Below are positions 44,960-52,965 of a stretch of DNA of 64,000 bases, in pieces; the first letter of the stretch is position 1, and every line of letters starts with the position of its first letter. The DNA comes from Lipingzhangella_A rawalii (GTDB lineage Bacteria; Actinomycetota; Actinomycetes; Streptosporangiales; Streptosporangiaceae). The stretch lies in assembly GCF_031628175.1 (NCBI RefSeq), contig NZ_JAVLVT010000003.1, positions 372,001 to 436,000 on the forward strand, given 5' to 3'. Both the position numbers and the translations under genes were made by a program. The notes beneath the pieces were generated by a model that had not been told where the DNA came from, made no database searches, and saw nothing but the letters and a program-made list of their open reading frames with translations.

Positions 44960-45454
44960 TTAGCTCGTTGCCTGTGGCGGGCCGCGTTGGACCGGCGTTG
45001 GCGCCAGGTCGGCACTTGCGGCCACCACCGTGCGTTGCGGCGTGACCCATCCGGCCGGATTCGGCAGGTCGCCCAGCGTGACCGGCGGGGCGTCCACGGC
45101 CTCGGGAAGGTCGCGTGGCGTCACCCGCTGTTCCAACGGCCCGGTGACACCGGTGGTGACCGACAACCAGACCGAGGGCGCCTCCACGGTGGCAACCGCA
45201 GGCGCAACCGCAGACGCAGACACAGACGCACCCGGTGCCCCGGCACGGTCCTCGCTGGCCAGCTGACCCAGGGGAGTGGACCCGCTGAGGAGGACCATGG
45301 GCATGCCCATCAGGGACAGGGCCATGGCCAGGGCCAGCAGGGTCGATCCCAGCCGGGACCGGGCAGGAGCCGGGGACACCGCGATGATCACCTCCAGCGC
45401 GGTGATCGGGCAACGCCAGCTGGGTAACACTGGCGCTGCCGGCCGGACGGGCAC
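44960..45454 (-). CDS. hypothetical single-pass membrane or exported protein
   Basis: 164 residues if started at GTG 45454, which has no clear ribosome site; internal starts are possible. One hydrophobic segment (LGSTLLALAMALSLMGMPMV) is followed by an Ala/Val/Pro/Thr-rich region without cysteines or known motifs. It ends about 90 bases before secDF in the same direction, so the two could be co-transcribed. I do not recognise it. Confidence 0.4.
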   Translation of the reverse strand: MPVRPAAPVLPSWRCPITALEVIIAVSPAPARSRLGSTLLALAMALSLMGMPMVLLSGSTPLGQLASEDRAGAPGASVSASAVAPAVATVEAPSVWLSVTTGVTGPLEQRVTPRDLPEAVDAPPVTLGDLPNPAGWVTPQRTVVAASADLAPTPVQRGPPQATS

Positions 45455-45642
45455 GGGTAGCTAAGACCGCTTGATCCCGCCACCCTATCCGTCCTGCGCC
45501 ACGGGTACAGGGGGTGCGCTGGTGCCGCCCCCGCCGCCGGGGCGGGGGGAGTACCGTGCTCCCGCAGCTCCCGCGTCCCGTTCCCTGCGGGGTGCGGGGG
45601 CGGTCCGGACCGGGGCGAAACCTCGCTTGTGGGTGCTGGCCC

Positions 45643-45659
45643 GTACACGCCGGGTGTAC
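45643..45659 (+). promoter_or_regulatory. palindrome GTACAC-N5-GTGTAC just upstream of the metG leader ORF
   Basis: A perfect 6-5-6 inverted repeat ends two bases before the leader ATG at 45661. It could be an operator overlapping the transcription start, or a hairpin sequestering the leader's ribosome site. No regulator can be assigned. Confidence 0.4.
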
Positions 45660-45660
45660 C

Positions 45661-45747
45661 ATGCGAGGCATGAGTTGGGCACGACCGATCGCGATGATGT
45701 CGGGCGCGCCGATGATGATGTCATCCGGCCTCCCGCACGTGCCCTGA
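45661..45747 (+). CDS. Met-rich leader peptide upstream of metG
   Basis: 28 codons from ATG 45661 (a second start ATG at 45670). Met occurs at codons 1, 4, 12, 13, 18, 19 and 20, so seven of 28, with clusters ATGATG at 45694 and ATGATGATG at 45712. No strong ribosome site precedes it, so it may be leaderless or weakly translated. It ends with TGA 45745-45747, 80 bases before metG, and overlaps the 5' arm of a mutually exclusive hairpin pair. It has the form of an attenuation leader peptide whose control codons match the amino acid of the downstream tRNA synthetase. Confidence 0.6.
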   Translation: MRGMSWARPIAMMSGAPMMMSSGLPHVP

Positions 45748-45785
45748 GGACGTCGTAGCCACGGAGGCCCTCGCGGAGCCTCCGT
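45727..45785 (+). promoter_or_regulatory. candidate metG transcription attenuator (antiterminator/terminator)
   Basis: Segment 2 is GGCCTCC (45727-45733), inside the leader ORF just after the Met codons. Segment 3 is ACGGAGGCC (45761-45769) and segment 4 is GCCTCCGT (45778-45785). Segments 2 and 3 can pair over 7 bp; segments 3 and 4 can pair over 8 bp with a 9-base loop, followed by TTTCG. GAGGC at 45665-45669 can also pair with segment 2 (GCCTC), giving the 1:2 structure. These overlaps make 2:3 and 3:4 exclusive, as in classical ribosome-mediated attenuators. Seen directly by pairing; the regulation is inference. Confidence 0.6.
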
Positions 45786-45827
45786 TTCGACTGCGGGGGC
45801 ACCCGGCGGGGGCGAGGAAGGTTCGCC

Positions 45828-47360
45828 ATGGGCCGCTATTTCGCGATGACTGCCATCCCGTACGTCAACGGCACCCCGCATATCGGGCATGCCCTGGAGC
45901 TGCTCCAGTGTGACGTTCTCGGACGGTACCGGCGTAGCCGTTCCGACGAGGTCCGCACCCAGACGGGCACGGACGACAATGCGTTGAAGAACGTGCAGAG
46001 CGCCGAGGCCGAGGGAATCACCCCGCAGGAGTACGTGGCGCGCGTCGCCGAGCGCTTTTCCGCCCTGCAACAGCCACTGGACCTGCGCTTCGACGACTTC
46101 ATCCGCACCAGCTCCGACCCCCGCCACCGCCCCGGGGTGGAGAAGCTCTGGCGTGCGTGCGCCGAGAACGGCGACTTCTACCGCAAGAGCTACACGGGCC
46201 GCTACTGCTACGGCTGTGAACAGTTCTACTCCGAGGACGAGCTGGTGGACGGGCTCTGCCCCGAACACCTGGTGCGGCCCGAACTCGTCGAGGAGAACAA
46301 CTGGTTCTTCCGGCTGAGCCGCTACCAGGAGCAGCTCAGTGAGCTCATCTCCTCCGACCAACTACGCATCGAGCCGGCCTCCCGGAAGCGTGAGGTCCTG
46401 GCGTTCATCGAGTCGGGGCTGGAGGACTTCAGTGTCTCCCGCAGCATGCAGCGGGCCCGCGGCTGGGGCATCCCGGTGCCCGACGACCCCGACCAGGTCA
46501 TCTACGTGTGGTACGACGCCCTGGCCAACTACATCACCGCTCCCGGCTACGGCACCGACCCCGACACCTTCGCCTACTGGTGGACCGACGCCGACGAACT
46601 GGTGCACGTCATCGGCAAGGGCATCATCCGGTTCCACGCCGTGTACTGGCCCGCAATGCTGCTCTCGGCGGGCGTGCGCCTGCCCACCACCATCTTCGTG
46701 CACGAGTACCTCACCGCCGACGGGGCCAAGATCAGCAAGTCCGCCGGTAACGCCAAGGACCCCGCCGAGCTCGTCGACCGGTTCGGTACCGACGCGCTGC
46801 GCTGGTGGATGCTGCGTGACGTCGCGCTCGCCGGGGACACCGACTACACGGACCAGCGCCTGGTGACCCGCAACAACGAGGACCTGGCCAACAACATCGG
46901 CAACCTCGTCAACCGCACCGTGTCCATGGTCGCCAAGTACCGCGACGGAGTGGTCACCCCGCTGGCCGATCCGGACCGGGCCGACACCGGCGACGCCGAT
47001 CGGGATCAGCTGCGCCGGACACGCTCCACGGCGCGGGACCGCATGGACGCGGCCATGGCCGGTTTCGATTTCCGCCGTGCCGCCGAGGTCATCACGGATC
47101 TCGGTAACGAGGGGAACCGGTACGTGGAGGCGGCCACACCGTGGGCCTTGGCCAAGGCCGAACGCAAGGAGGGGGCCGCCCCCGAGGCCCTGGACACGGT
47201 CCTGGCCGAGCTCGTGGCGACCTGCCGGGAACTGGGGCACCTGCTGGTGCCGTTCCTACCGGGCGCGGCACAGTCCATCCTGGACCAGACCGGGGAGCAC
47301 GGAGGCCCGCTGCCGAAGCCGAGCCCGATTTTCCAACGCCTGGAACTCACCGAGTCCTGA
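45828..47360 (+). CDS. metG: methionine--tRNA ligase
   Basis: 510 residues from ATG 45828, with GAGGAAGG upstream. Class I signatures: HIGH as H18-I-G-H21 in NGTPHIGHALELL, and KISKS in GAKISKSAGN. A C-x2-C zinc knuckle (YCYGCEQFYSEDEL, then LCPEH) sits in the connective domain. Sites normally read TGTDEHG in this short MetRS class; here the text is TGTDDNALKN. The C-terminal anticodon domain is present (EDLANNIGNLVNRTVSMV), with no tRNA-binding extension. It stands at the conserved locus before tatD and is preceded by a putative attenuator. Confidence 0.92.
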   Translation: MGRYFAMTAIPYVNGTPHIGHALELLQCDVLGRYRRSRSDEVRTQTGTDDNALKNVQSAEAEGITPQEYVARVAERFSALQQPLDLRFDDFIRTSSDPRHRPGVEKLWRACAENGDFYRKSYTGRYCYGCEQFYSEDELVDGLCPEHLVRPELVEENNWFFRLSRYQEQLSELISSDQLRIEPASRKREVLAFIESGLEDFSVSRSMQRARGWGIPVPDDPDQVIYVWYDALANYITAPGYGTDPDTFAYWWTDADELVHVIGKGIIRFHAVYWPAMLLSAGVRLPTTIFVHEYLTADGAKISKSAGNAKDPAELVDRFGTDALRWWMLRDVALAGDTDYTDQRLVTRNNEDLANNIGNLVNRTVSMVAKYRDGVVTPLADPDRADTGDADRDQLRRTRSTARDRMDAAMAGFDFRRAAEVITDLGNEGNRYVEAATPWALAKAERKEGAAPEALDTVLAELVATCRELGHLLVPFLPGAAQSILDQTGEHGGPLPKPSPIFQRLELTES

Positions 47361-47436
47361 GGCGGTGTCGGCCCGGGGCCGGACCCGTGATGGAACGGTC
47401 CGGCCCCATCCGGAACTGCGGATACACTCGGCACAC

Positions 47437-48363
47437 GTGAGTAGGAGCAAGCGCAGCGGTGAGGCGGTGCGTAACCGCAACGCCCAGACGCCACCACCCG
47501 CACCGGAGCCCCTGCGCGTCCCGGTGGCGGACACCCACACCCACATGGACATGCAGACCCCCGAGGTCGACCAGATCGTCGCGGATGCCGCCGCGGTGGG
47601 GGTCACTCAGCTCGTTCAGGTCGGGGTGGACGTCTCCTCCTCACAGTGGGCTGCCGACGTTGCCGCGGACGTTCCCAGCGTGTGGGCCGCCGTGGCCGTC
47701 CACCCCAACGAGGCGCCACGGATCGTGCACGGCGATGGTGCCGCCGGGGTGGAGCCCGACGACACCGACTGGGCGGGTAAGGCCCGCCCCGCCGGCGGCC
47801 TGTCCGGTCTGGAGGCCGCCCTCGACGAAATCGACCGGCTGGCCGCGCTGCCGCAGGTGCGCGCGATCGGGGAGACGGGGCTGGACTACTACCGCACCGG
47901 TCCCGAAGGCAGTGCGGCACAACAGGAGTCCTTCCGGCGCCACATCGACCTGGCACGGCGCCACAGTCTGACCCTGATGATCCACGATCGCGACGCCCAC
48001 GAGGACGTGCTGCGGATCCTGGAGGACGAGGGCGCCCCCGACCGTGTCGTGATGCACTGTTTCTCCGGTGATGCCGACGTCGCCAAAGTCTGTGCCGAAC
48101 GTGGCTACCTGATGAGCTTCGCGGGAAACATCACCTTCGCCAGTGCCACCACCCTGCGGGAGGCGGCCCGGATCGCGCCCCCGGAACTCTTGCTCGTGGA
48201 GACGGACGCGCCCTTCCTCACGCCCAAGCCCTACCGGGGCCGCCCGAACGCCCCCTACCTGATCCCGTACACGGTTCGGGCTCTCGCCGAGGCCAAGGGC
48301 ATGGACGAGGACGACCTGGCCAGCGCCGTCGCTGCGAACGCGCGCCGCGTGTTGGTGGACTAG
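47437..48363 (+). CDS. tatD: TatD-family metal-dependent DNase
   Basis: 308 residues from GTG 47437. Metal ligands are all present: THTHMD, the Glu in GETGLDYYRTG, His in MIHDRDAHEDV, MHCFSG, and VETDAPFLTPKPYRGRPN. TACACT lies at 47423-47428, about 9 bases before the GTG, so the mRNA is probably leaderless. The family are 3'-5' exonucleases for DNA/RNA turnover and repair. Its TAG stop is part of a CTAG target site at which a MITE is inserted, so the gene ends exactly at the element. Confidence 0.93.
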   Translation: MSRSKRSGEAVRNRNAQTPPPAPEPLRVPVADTHTHMDMQTPEVDQIVADAAAVGVTQLVQVGVDVSSSQWAADVAADVPSVWAAVAVHPNEAPRIVHGDGAAGVEPDDTDWAGKARPAGGLSGLEAALDEIDRLAALPQVRAIGETGLDYYRTGPEGSAAQQESFRRHIDLARRHSLTLMIHDRDAHEDVLRILEDEGAPDRVVMHCFSGDADVAKVCAERGYLMSFAGNITFASATTLREAARIAPPELLLVETDAPFLTPKPYRGRPNAPYLIPYTVRALAEAKGMDEDDLASAVAANARRVLVD

Positions 48364-48529
48364 GTCCTGTTTCTTGAGCCATTTCGGGCTCGCGTCTCCC
48401 AGGACGACGCGCGCTGCGCCGATGCGCGCACACAGCCAAACCAGGATGCCGTTCGCACATCGCGGCTTGCGAGACCTCGCTCTGGAGAGCCGCTCCCTCA
48501 TCCGAAAGCGTTCAAGAAACACTCCCTAG
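48360..48529. mobile_element. 162 bp MITE with CTAG target-site duplication
   Basis: CTAG occurs at 48360-48363 and 48526-48529. Between them, the left end GTCCTGTTTCTTGAGC and the reverse complement of the right end, GGAGTGTTTCTTGAAC, share a perfect TGTTTCTTGA core and match at 12 of the first 17 positions. There is no open frame inside. Terminal repeats and CTAG duplication suggest mobilisation by an IS5-like transposase encoded elsewhere. Confidence 0.7.
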
Positions 48530-48629
48530 CTCGCGGCCGGAGGCCAGAAACAAGGATCCCCTCCGGCATACCCCCACGCCCAGGCTGGCGGTCCCCGTTC
48601 GCCTCGGCATGGGGCGTGCTCCCCCTGGA

Positions 48630-48651
48630 CCACCCCATCGGCCTTTCCTAC
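48630..48651 (-). repeat. short dispersed motif GGAAAGGCCGATGGG (copy 3)
   Basis: On the minus strand this reads TAGGAAAGGCCGATGGGGTG, matching the motif at 10051-10094 and the unit at 21737-21786. It lies in the 263-base gap between the MITE and the P450 gene; nothing else was recognised in that gap. Confidence 0.5.
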
Positions 48652-48792
48652 CCCCCACCATCTGGAGGTGCCCCCCGCAGACGCCACCCCGCCGTACTCC
48701 CACCCCCACAGGGCGTCACGACACTTGTGATCAGTGGCTGCCGTCCGTGACGATGCACGGGTAGCGCCGAGCGGTTCCCCCAGGAGGCCGGC

Positions 48793-50058
48793 ATGGACCA
48801 TGTGGCACTCGCCGAGTTCACCCGCGATCCCCACCCGCACTTCGCCCGCGCCCGACAGCGCAGCGGCCTGACCTACGATCCAGAGTTGGGCGCCTGGCTG
48901 GTGGCCCGCAGTAGTGAGGTGCAGGAGGTGCTGCGCCGGCCCGAGGACTTCTCCTCGGCCAACGTGCTCCAGCCGGAGGTTGCCCTGGCCCCGGAGACGT
49001 ACGCGGAACTGGGCCGGGGGCCGGGGCAGGGACCGATCGTGGTGACCTCGGACGGGGCCGTGCACCGGCGGCTCCGGGCCCCACACGTGCGCGGCCTGTC
49101 CACCGCCCGGGTTCGGGAGGTGGCCCCGTTCGTTCGGCAACGGGTCCAGTCCCTGATCGACGGTTTCCGGGACGGCCATGCGGAGTGGATGGGCGCATTT
49201 GCCCGCCCCCTGGCTCAGGATGTGTTGGGGCGGGTGCTCGGTTTGGCTCCCGCGGACGTTCCGGTCGCCATGCGCGGCACGGCGGCCCTGTTGGAGCTGT
49301 TCCAGCCGGCTTCCGGCCCGCCGGCCCGGGCCGGGAACGATCTGCCCCCACATCCCCGTCCCCCCGAACAGCAGGTGGAGCTGGCGCGCGAGGTCGTGGC
49401 CACCCACCACCTGCTCGCTGACTATGTGCGGCACCGTAGCCGCGACCCCCGCCCCGACCTGTGCACGGAGCTGGTTCACGGGCTCGCCGCGAATGCGCAG
49501 CCGCCCTCGGCCGAGCAGGAGGGGGAGATCGTGGCGAACCTTGTCAACCTTCTGATTGCCGGGCAGGTCACCACCACGGCCGTTCTGGGGACCGGACTAC
49601 TCCACCTGCTGCGGCATCGAGACCAGTGGGAACGCCTGTGTGCCGACGTCAGCCGGCTTCCGGGAGCCGTGGAGGAGATACTGCGCTACGACACGGCGAT
49701 CCAGGGATTCCGCCGGGTCACCACCCGAGCGGTCACCCTGGCGGGTGTGGAGTTGGCGGCGGGGGACACGGTGCTGGTGGCTTTCGGATCCGCCAACCGG
49801 GACGTGTGCGGGCGCGGCGAGGAGTTCGACATCACCCGCGAGCCGCAGCGCCATTTCGCCTTCGGGCATGGGGCGCACGGCTGTCCCGGGGCGCAACTGG
49901 CCCGCACCCAGGTGTATGCGACCTTGGAGACCGTAACCACGCGGCTGCCGGGGCTTCGGCTGGTGGAGCCCGAACCGGTGCCGATGTTGCCCAGCCTGAT
50001 GCACCGGTCCCCGGAACGGCTCCGTGTGGCCTGGCCCACGGAGGCGAATCCCGCCTGA
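48793..50058 (+). CDS. cytochrome P450
   Basis: 421 residues from ATG 48793, with AGGAGG just upstream. The heme loop FAFGHGAHGCPGAQLAR holds the Cys ligand, ExxR is in EEILRYDTAIQ, and the I-helix reads LLIAGQVTTTAVLG. The usual acid-alcohol pair (AGxE/DT) is AGQVT here, so the conserved acid is replaced by Val; this occurs in some P450s with substrate-assisted oxygen activation or altered chemistry. The N-terminus is soluble, as in bacterial CYPs. No ferredoxin is adjacent; the convergent neighbour is a CoA transferase. Confidence 0.95.
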   Translation: MDHVALAEFTRDPHPHFARARQRSGLTYDPELGAWLVARSSEVQEVLRRPEDFSSANVLQPEVALAPETYAELGRGPGQGPIVVTSDGAVHRRLRAPHVRGLSTARVREVAPFVRQRVQSLIDGFRDGHAEWMGAFARPLAQDVLGRVLGLAPADVPVAMRGTAALLELFQPASGPPARAGNDLPPHPRPPEQQVELAREVVATHHLLADYVRHRSRDPRPDLCTELVHGLAANAQPPSAEQEGEIVANLVNLLIAGQVTTTAVLGTGLLHLLRHRDQWERLCADVSRLPGAVEEILRYDTAIQGFRRVTTRAVTLAGVELAAGDTVLVAFGSANRDVCGRGEEFDITREPQRHFAFGHGAHGCPGAQLARTQVYATLETVTTRLPGLRLVEPEPVPMLPSLMHRSPERLRVAWPTEANPA

Positions 50059-50159
50059 TTCCGCACTGCTGGCTGCGCGGAGGTTACGCAGGGCCACGCC
50101 GCGGCTGGCTGGGACACCGGGCGCCGACGCCGCCCCGCGAGGAAACGCGACGGTCGCGG

Positions 50160-51284
50160 TCAGGTGGCGGTGGTGCCGTCGACGGCGTCGGGAATTCCCC
50201 AGGCGGCCAGCGTCTCCGCGACACTGGGGGCCGTGGCGGCGGGGTCGCGGGTGGCCGCTCCCGGGGTACGGCTGAAGCGCGGCGCCGGACCGGCCCACAC
50301 CTGGCCGTCGGCGTGCCGGACCGTTCCGCGCTGTGCGAGGTGCGGGTGGGTGGCGGCTTCCTCCAGGGTGAGCACGGGTTGGACACAGGCGTCCGTGTCC
50401 CCGAAGATGTCCGCCCATTCGTCCCGGGTGCGCCCGGACAGTACCGCGGCGAAACGCTCCCGAAGCTCGGGCCAGCGCTGGGCGTCCCACTGGTCGGGCA
50501 GTTCGGCGTCGGCCAGGCCGAGACCGGCCAGCAGCTGGGCGTAGAACTGCGGTTCGATCGCGCCGACCGAGACGTATCCGCCGTCCGCGCATTCGTACAC
50601 GTCGTACCAGGGCGCCCCGGTGTCCAGATAGTTGGTGCCGCGTTCGTCACTCCACGAGCCCCGCCCCCGGTCCTCGTGCATCATCGACAGCAGCAGTGCG
50701 CTCCCGTCCACCATGGCCGCGTCAACAACCTGGCCCGTTCCGGAACCCTGACGTTCCACGAGTGCACTGAGGATTCCCGTGACCACCAGCATCCCGCCGC
50801 CACCGAAGTCCCCGACGAGGTTCGCGGGCGGCACCGGGGCCGAGTCGCGGCGCCCGAAGCTGTGCAGCGCACCGGTCAGCGCGATGTAGTTCACGTCGTG
50901 TCCGGCCCGTTGGGCCAGGGGGCCTTCCTGGCCCCAGCCGGTCATCCGTGCGTACACCAGGCCCGGGTTGTCCCGGTGGCAGTCATCGGGTCCCAGCCCG
51001 AGGCGTTCCATCACCCCGGGACGGAACCCCTCCAGCAGGACATCGGCCGCCGCGATAACGTGTCGGGCCTGCTCCCGGCCATCCGCACTCTTGAGATCCA
51101 GGCCCAGCATCGGCCGTCCGGAGGTCATGTGGGGGCGGTCCGCACCCTGTCGGGCGGCTTCGACCACGTCCGGCCGGTCCACCCGGAGTACGCTGGCGCC
51201 CAGGTCAGCCAGCAGCATCGCTGCCATCGGCCCCGGACCGATTCCGGCGATCTCGACAATCCGGATGCCGTTGAGTGGTCCCAT
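50160..51284 (-). CDS. CaiB/BaiF-family CoA transferase or 2-methylacyl-CoA racemase
   Basis: 374 residues. Typical start GIRIVEIAGIGPGPMAAMLL, then ADLGASVLRVDRP, LDLKSADG and the segment AADVLLEGFRPGVMERLGLG. GHDVNYIALTGALHSFG, with the His-Asp-x-Asn-Tyr pattern, is that of alpha-methylacyl-CoA racemase (Amacr/MCR), which epimerises branched acyl-CoAs by proton transfer. That subgroup is preferred over true CoA transferases. It lies in the reverse direction within an otherwise conserved gene string. Confidence 0.9.
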   Translation of the reverse strand: MGPLNGIRIVEIAGIGPGPMAAMLLADLGASVLRVDRPDVVEAARQGADRPHMTSGRPMLGLDLKSADGREQARHVIAAADVLLEGFRPGVMERLGLGPDDCHRDNPGLVYARMTGWGQEGPLAQRAGHDVNYIALTGALHSFGRRDSAPVPPANLVGDFGGGGMLVVTGILSALVERQGSGTGQVVDAAMVDGSALLLSMMHEDRGRGSWSDERGTNYLDTGAPWYDVYECADGGYVSVGAIEPQFYAQLLAGLGLADAELPDQWDAQRWPELRERFAAVLSGRTRDEWADIFGDTDACVQPVLTLEEAATHPHLAQRGTVRHADGQVWAGPAPRFSRTPGAATRDPAATAPSVAETLAAWGIPDAVDGTTAT

Positions 51285-51406
51285 TGCGCACCTCCACGCC
51301 GATTCTGGACGAACCTCCGCATTATGCTCACACCGTCATTGTCAGGACATGCCCGGGGTTCGGGTGCTGTCGTGTCGCGAGGACATCCCGGTCCGTCGCG
51401 AGTCTT

Positions 51407-51423
51407 AATGTAATCGGTACATT
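51407..51423. promoter_or_regulatory. palindrome AATGTA-N5-TACATT upstream of rpfB
   Basis: A perfect 6-5-6 inverted repeat in an AT-rich spot 127 bases before the rpfB start. It may be an operator or include the -10 element (TACATT). No known regulator was assigned. Confidence 0.4.
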
Positions 51424-51549
51424 GTCTGTGGTAGCTTCCTGATGCTCATTGGCCATACCAGGCCACCCCGCCGGACGACCGCGCCGCCCCGGCGCGCCCG
51501 GCACCTCTCCCCGACTCCGTCAGGCAGTATCGTCTCGAGGTTGTCCACA

Positions 51550-52833
51550 GTGTCCTCATCCCGTTCCATGCCGGTTGACCCGTCCTCCTCGGAGCCGGGG
51601 GCCCACCCGCCCCAGGCCTCCGCCTCGTCCTCCCCGGCCCGGCGCCGTGGTGCGCGGAAGCTGAGCCGCCTTGCCCCCGTCCCGCGCTGGGTGGGGGGCC
51701 GGATCACCACCGTGGCCGCGACCACGGCCGCAGTGCTCCTCGTCGCCGGGGGCGCGACCGCGTTCGCCATGGACAAGCGCGTCACCCTGGACGTGGACGG
51801 TGAACCACAGACCGTGCACACCTTCGGCGACACGGTCGCCGACGTTCTGGAAGCCGCAGAGGTCGACCTGGACGAGCACGACGCCGTCGCCCCCGACCTC
51901 GACAGCGACGTCGAACGGGGCGGCGACGTGGTCGTGCGCAGCGGCCGCCCCGTCGAGCTGACCCTGGATGGCGACACGGACACCCACTGGGTCACCGCGT
52001 CCACGGTCGGCCAGGCCCTGCGCCAGCTCGGATACGGCACCGAACCCCTGGACCTGTCCACGGACCGTGCCACCGAGATCCCCGAGGACGGGATGGAAAT
52101 CGAGGCGCGCAGCGCCCGCCGGGTAGTGCTGCTCCAGGACACCGCCCGACTCGAGGATGAGACCGTCGCGGAAACCGTTGCCGACTTCCTCGATGCGCAC
52201 GGGGTCGAGACCGGCGAACACGACATCGTCACCCCCGAGCCTGACACCGAGCTCGAGGACGACATGGTCGTCAACGTGCTGGAGTTGCTCTCCGAACCGG
52301 AGACCGAGGAGGTGGTGATCGAAGCGGAAACGGAGGAGGTCGAGACCGACGAGCTCGAGCGCGGTGAGGAGGAGATCGTCCAGGAACCCGAGGACGGACT
52401 CAAGGAGGTCACCACCGCCCTGGTGCGGATGGAGGGGGAAGAGACCGAACACGTGCTCGAGGAGGAGATCCTGGAGGAGCCCACCGACGGGATCGTTGAA
52501 GTCGGCACCGCCGAACCCGAGGACGATTCCGATTCGGACGACGGCGCCGGGGCTTCGGGCCAGAGCGGCGGCGACGCCAACGTCGGCGGCGACGTCGACA
52601 ACCTGAACTGGGCTGCCCTCGCCGAGTGTGAGTCCGGGGGCGACCCCACCGTCGTCAACCCCGCCGGGCCCTACTACGGCCTCTACCAGTTCGACGAACC
52701 CACCTGGCAGTCCGTGGGTGGAACGGGACTGCCCAGCGAGGCGAGCCCCTCCGAGCAGACCATGCGTGCCAAGATGCTCTACGAGCAGGCGGGCGGCTCC
52801 TCACCATGGCCGCACTGTGGCTCCTACCTCTGA
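51550..52833 (+). CDS. rpfB: resuscitation-promoting factor, RpfB-type (DUF348-G5-transglycosylase)
   Basis: 427 residues from GTG 51550, with GAGG 9 bases upstream; ATG 51568 is an alternative. The N-terminal cytoplasmic part and one helix (about 47-74) are followed by three DUF348 repeats (about 75-120, 132-180, 190-235), a Glu-rich G5 domain (about 237-315), a low-complexity linker and a C-terminal Rpf lysozyme-like domain (about 350-427). That domain has WAALAECESGGDPT with the catalytic Glu, YYGLYQFDEPTWQSVGG, and a Cys pair. It cleaves peptidoglycan to promote growth resumption. It precedes ksgA, as in mycobacteria. Confidence 0.94.
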   Translation: MSSSRSMPVDPSSSEPGAHPPQASASSSPARRRGARKLSRLAPVPRWVGGRITTVAATTAAVLLVAGGATAFAMDKRVTLDVDGEPQTVHTFGDTVADVLEAAEVDLDEHDAVAPDLDSDVERGGDVVVRSGRPVELTLDGDTDTHWVTASTVGQALRQLGYGTEPLDLSTDRATEIPEDGMEIEARSARRVVLLQDTARLEDETVAETVADFLDAHGVETGEHDIVTPEPDTELEDDMVVNVLELLSEPETEEVVIEAETEEVETDELERGEEEIVQEPEDGLKEVTTALVRMEGEETEHVLEEEILEEPTDGIVEVGTAEPEDDSDSDDGAGASGQSGGDANVGGDVDNLNWAALAECESGGDPTVVNPAGPYYGLYQFDEPTWQSVGGTGLPSEASPSEQTMRAKMLYEQAGGSSPWPHCGSYL

Positions 52834-52965
52834 CCCTGCCGAACCAGCGGGTGTGACCGGATCGGGGCGGTCGGGCGCGTTGCCCGTCCGGCCGCCCCGT
52901 CCCGGCCTGGTCCCTTCCGCGCCGGTCCGCCCGGCCGTGCCCCGCTCTGCTGCGACAATGGAACG

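Noticed and set aside
41930..45427. Very long open frame (1165 codons) antisense to secDF
   Set aside because: Low-complexity Gln/His/Arg/Gly composition typical of the opposite strand of a high-GC gene; SecDF on the other strand has full family motifs.
45480..45830. SAM riboswitch or T-box upstream of metG
   Set aside because: No T-box AG-bulge/TGGN loop and no SAM riboswitch core; the Met-codon leader and hairpins explain the region better.
51290..51550. ydaO-type (c-di-AMP) riboswitch upstream of rpfB
   Set aside because: Such riboswitches precede many actinobacterial rpf genes, but the conserved core could not be found here.
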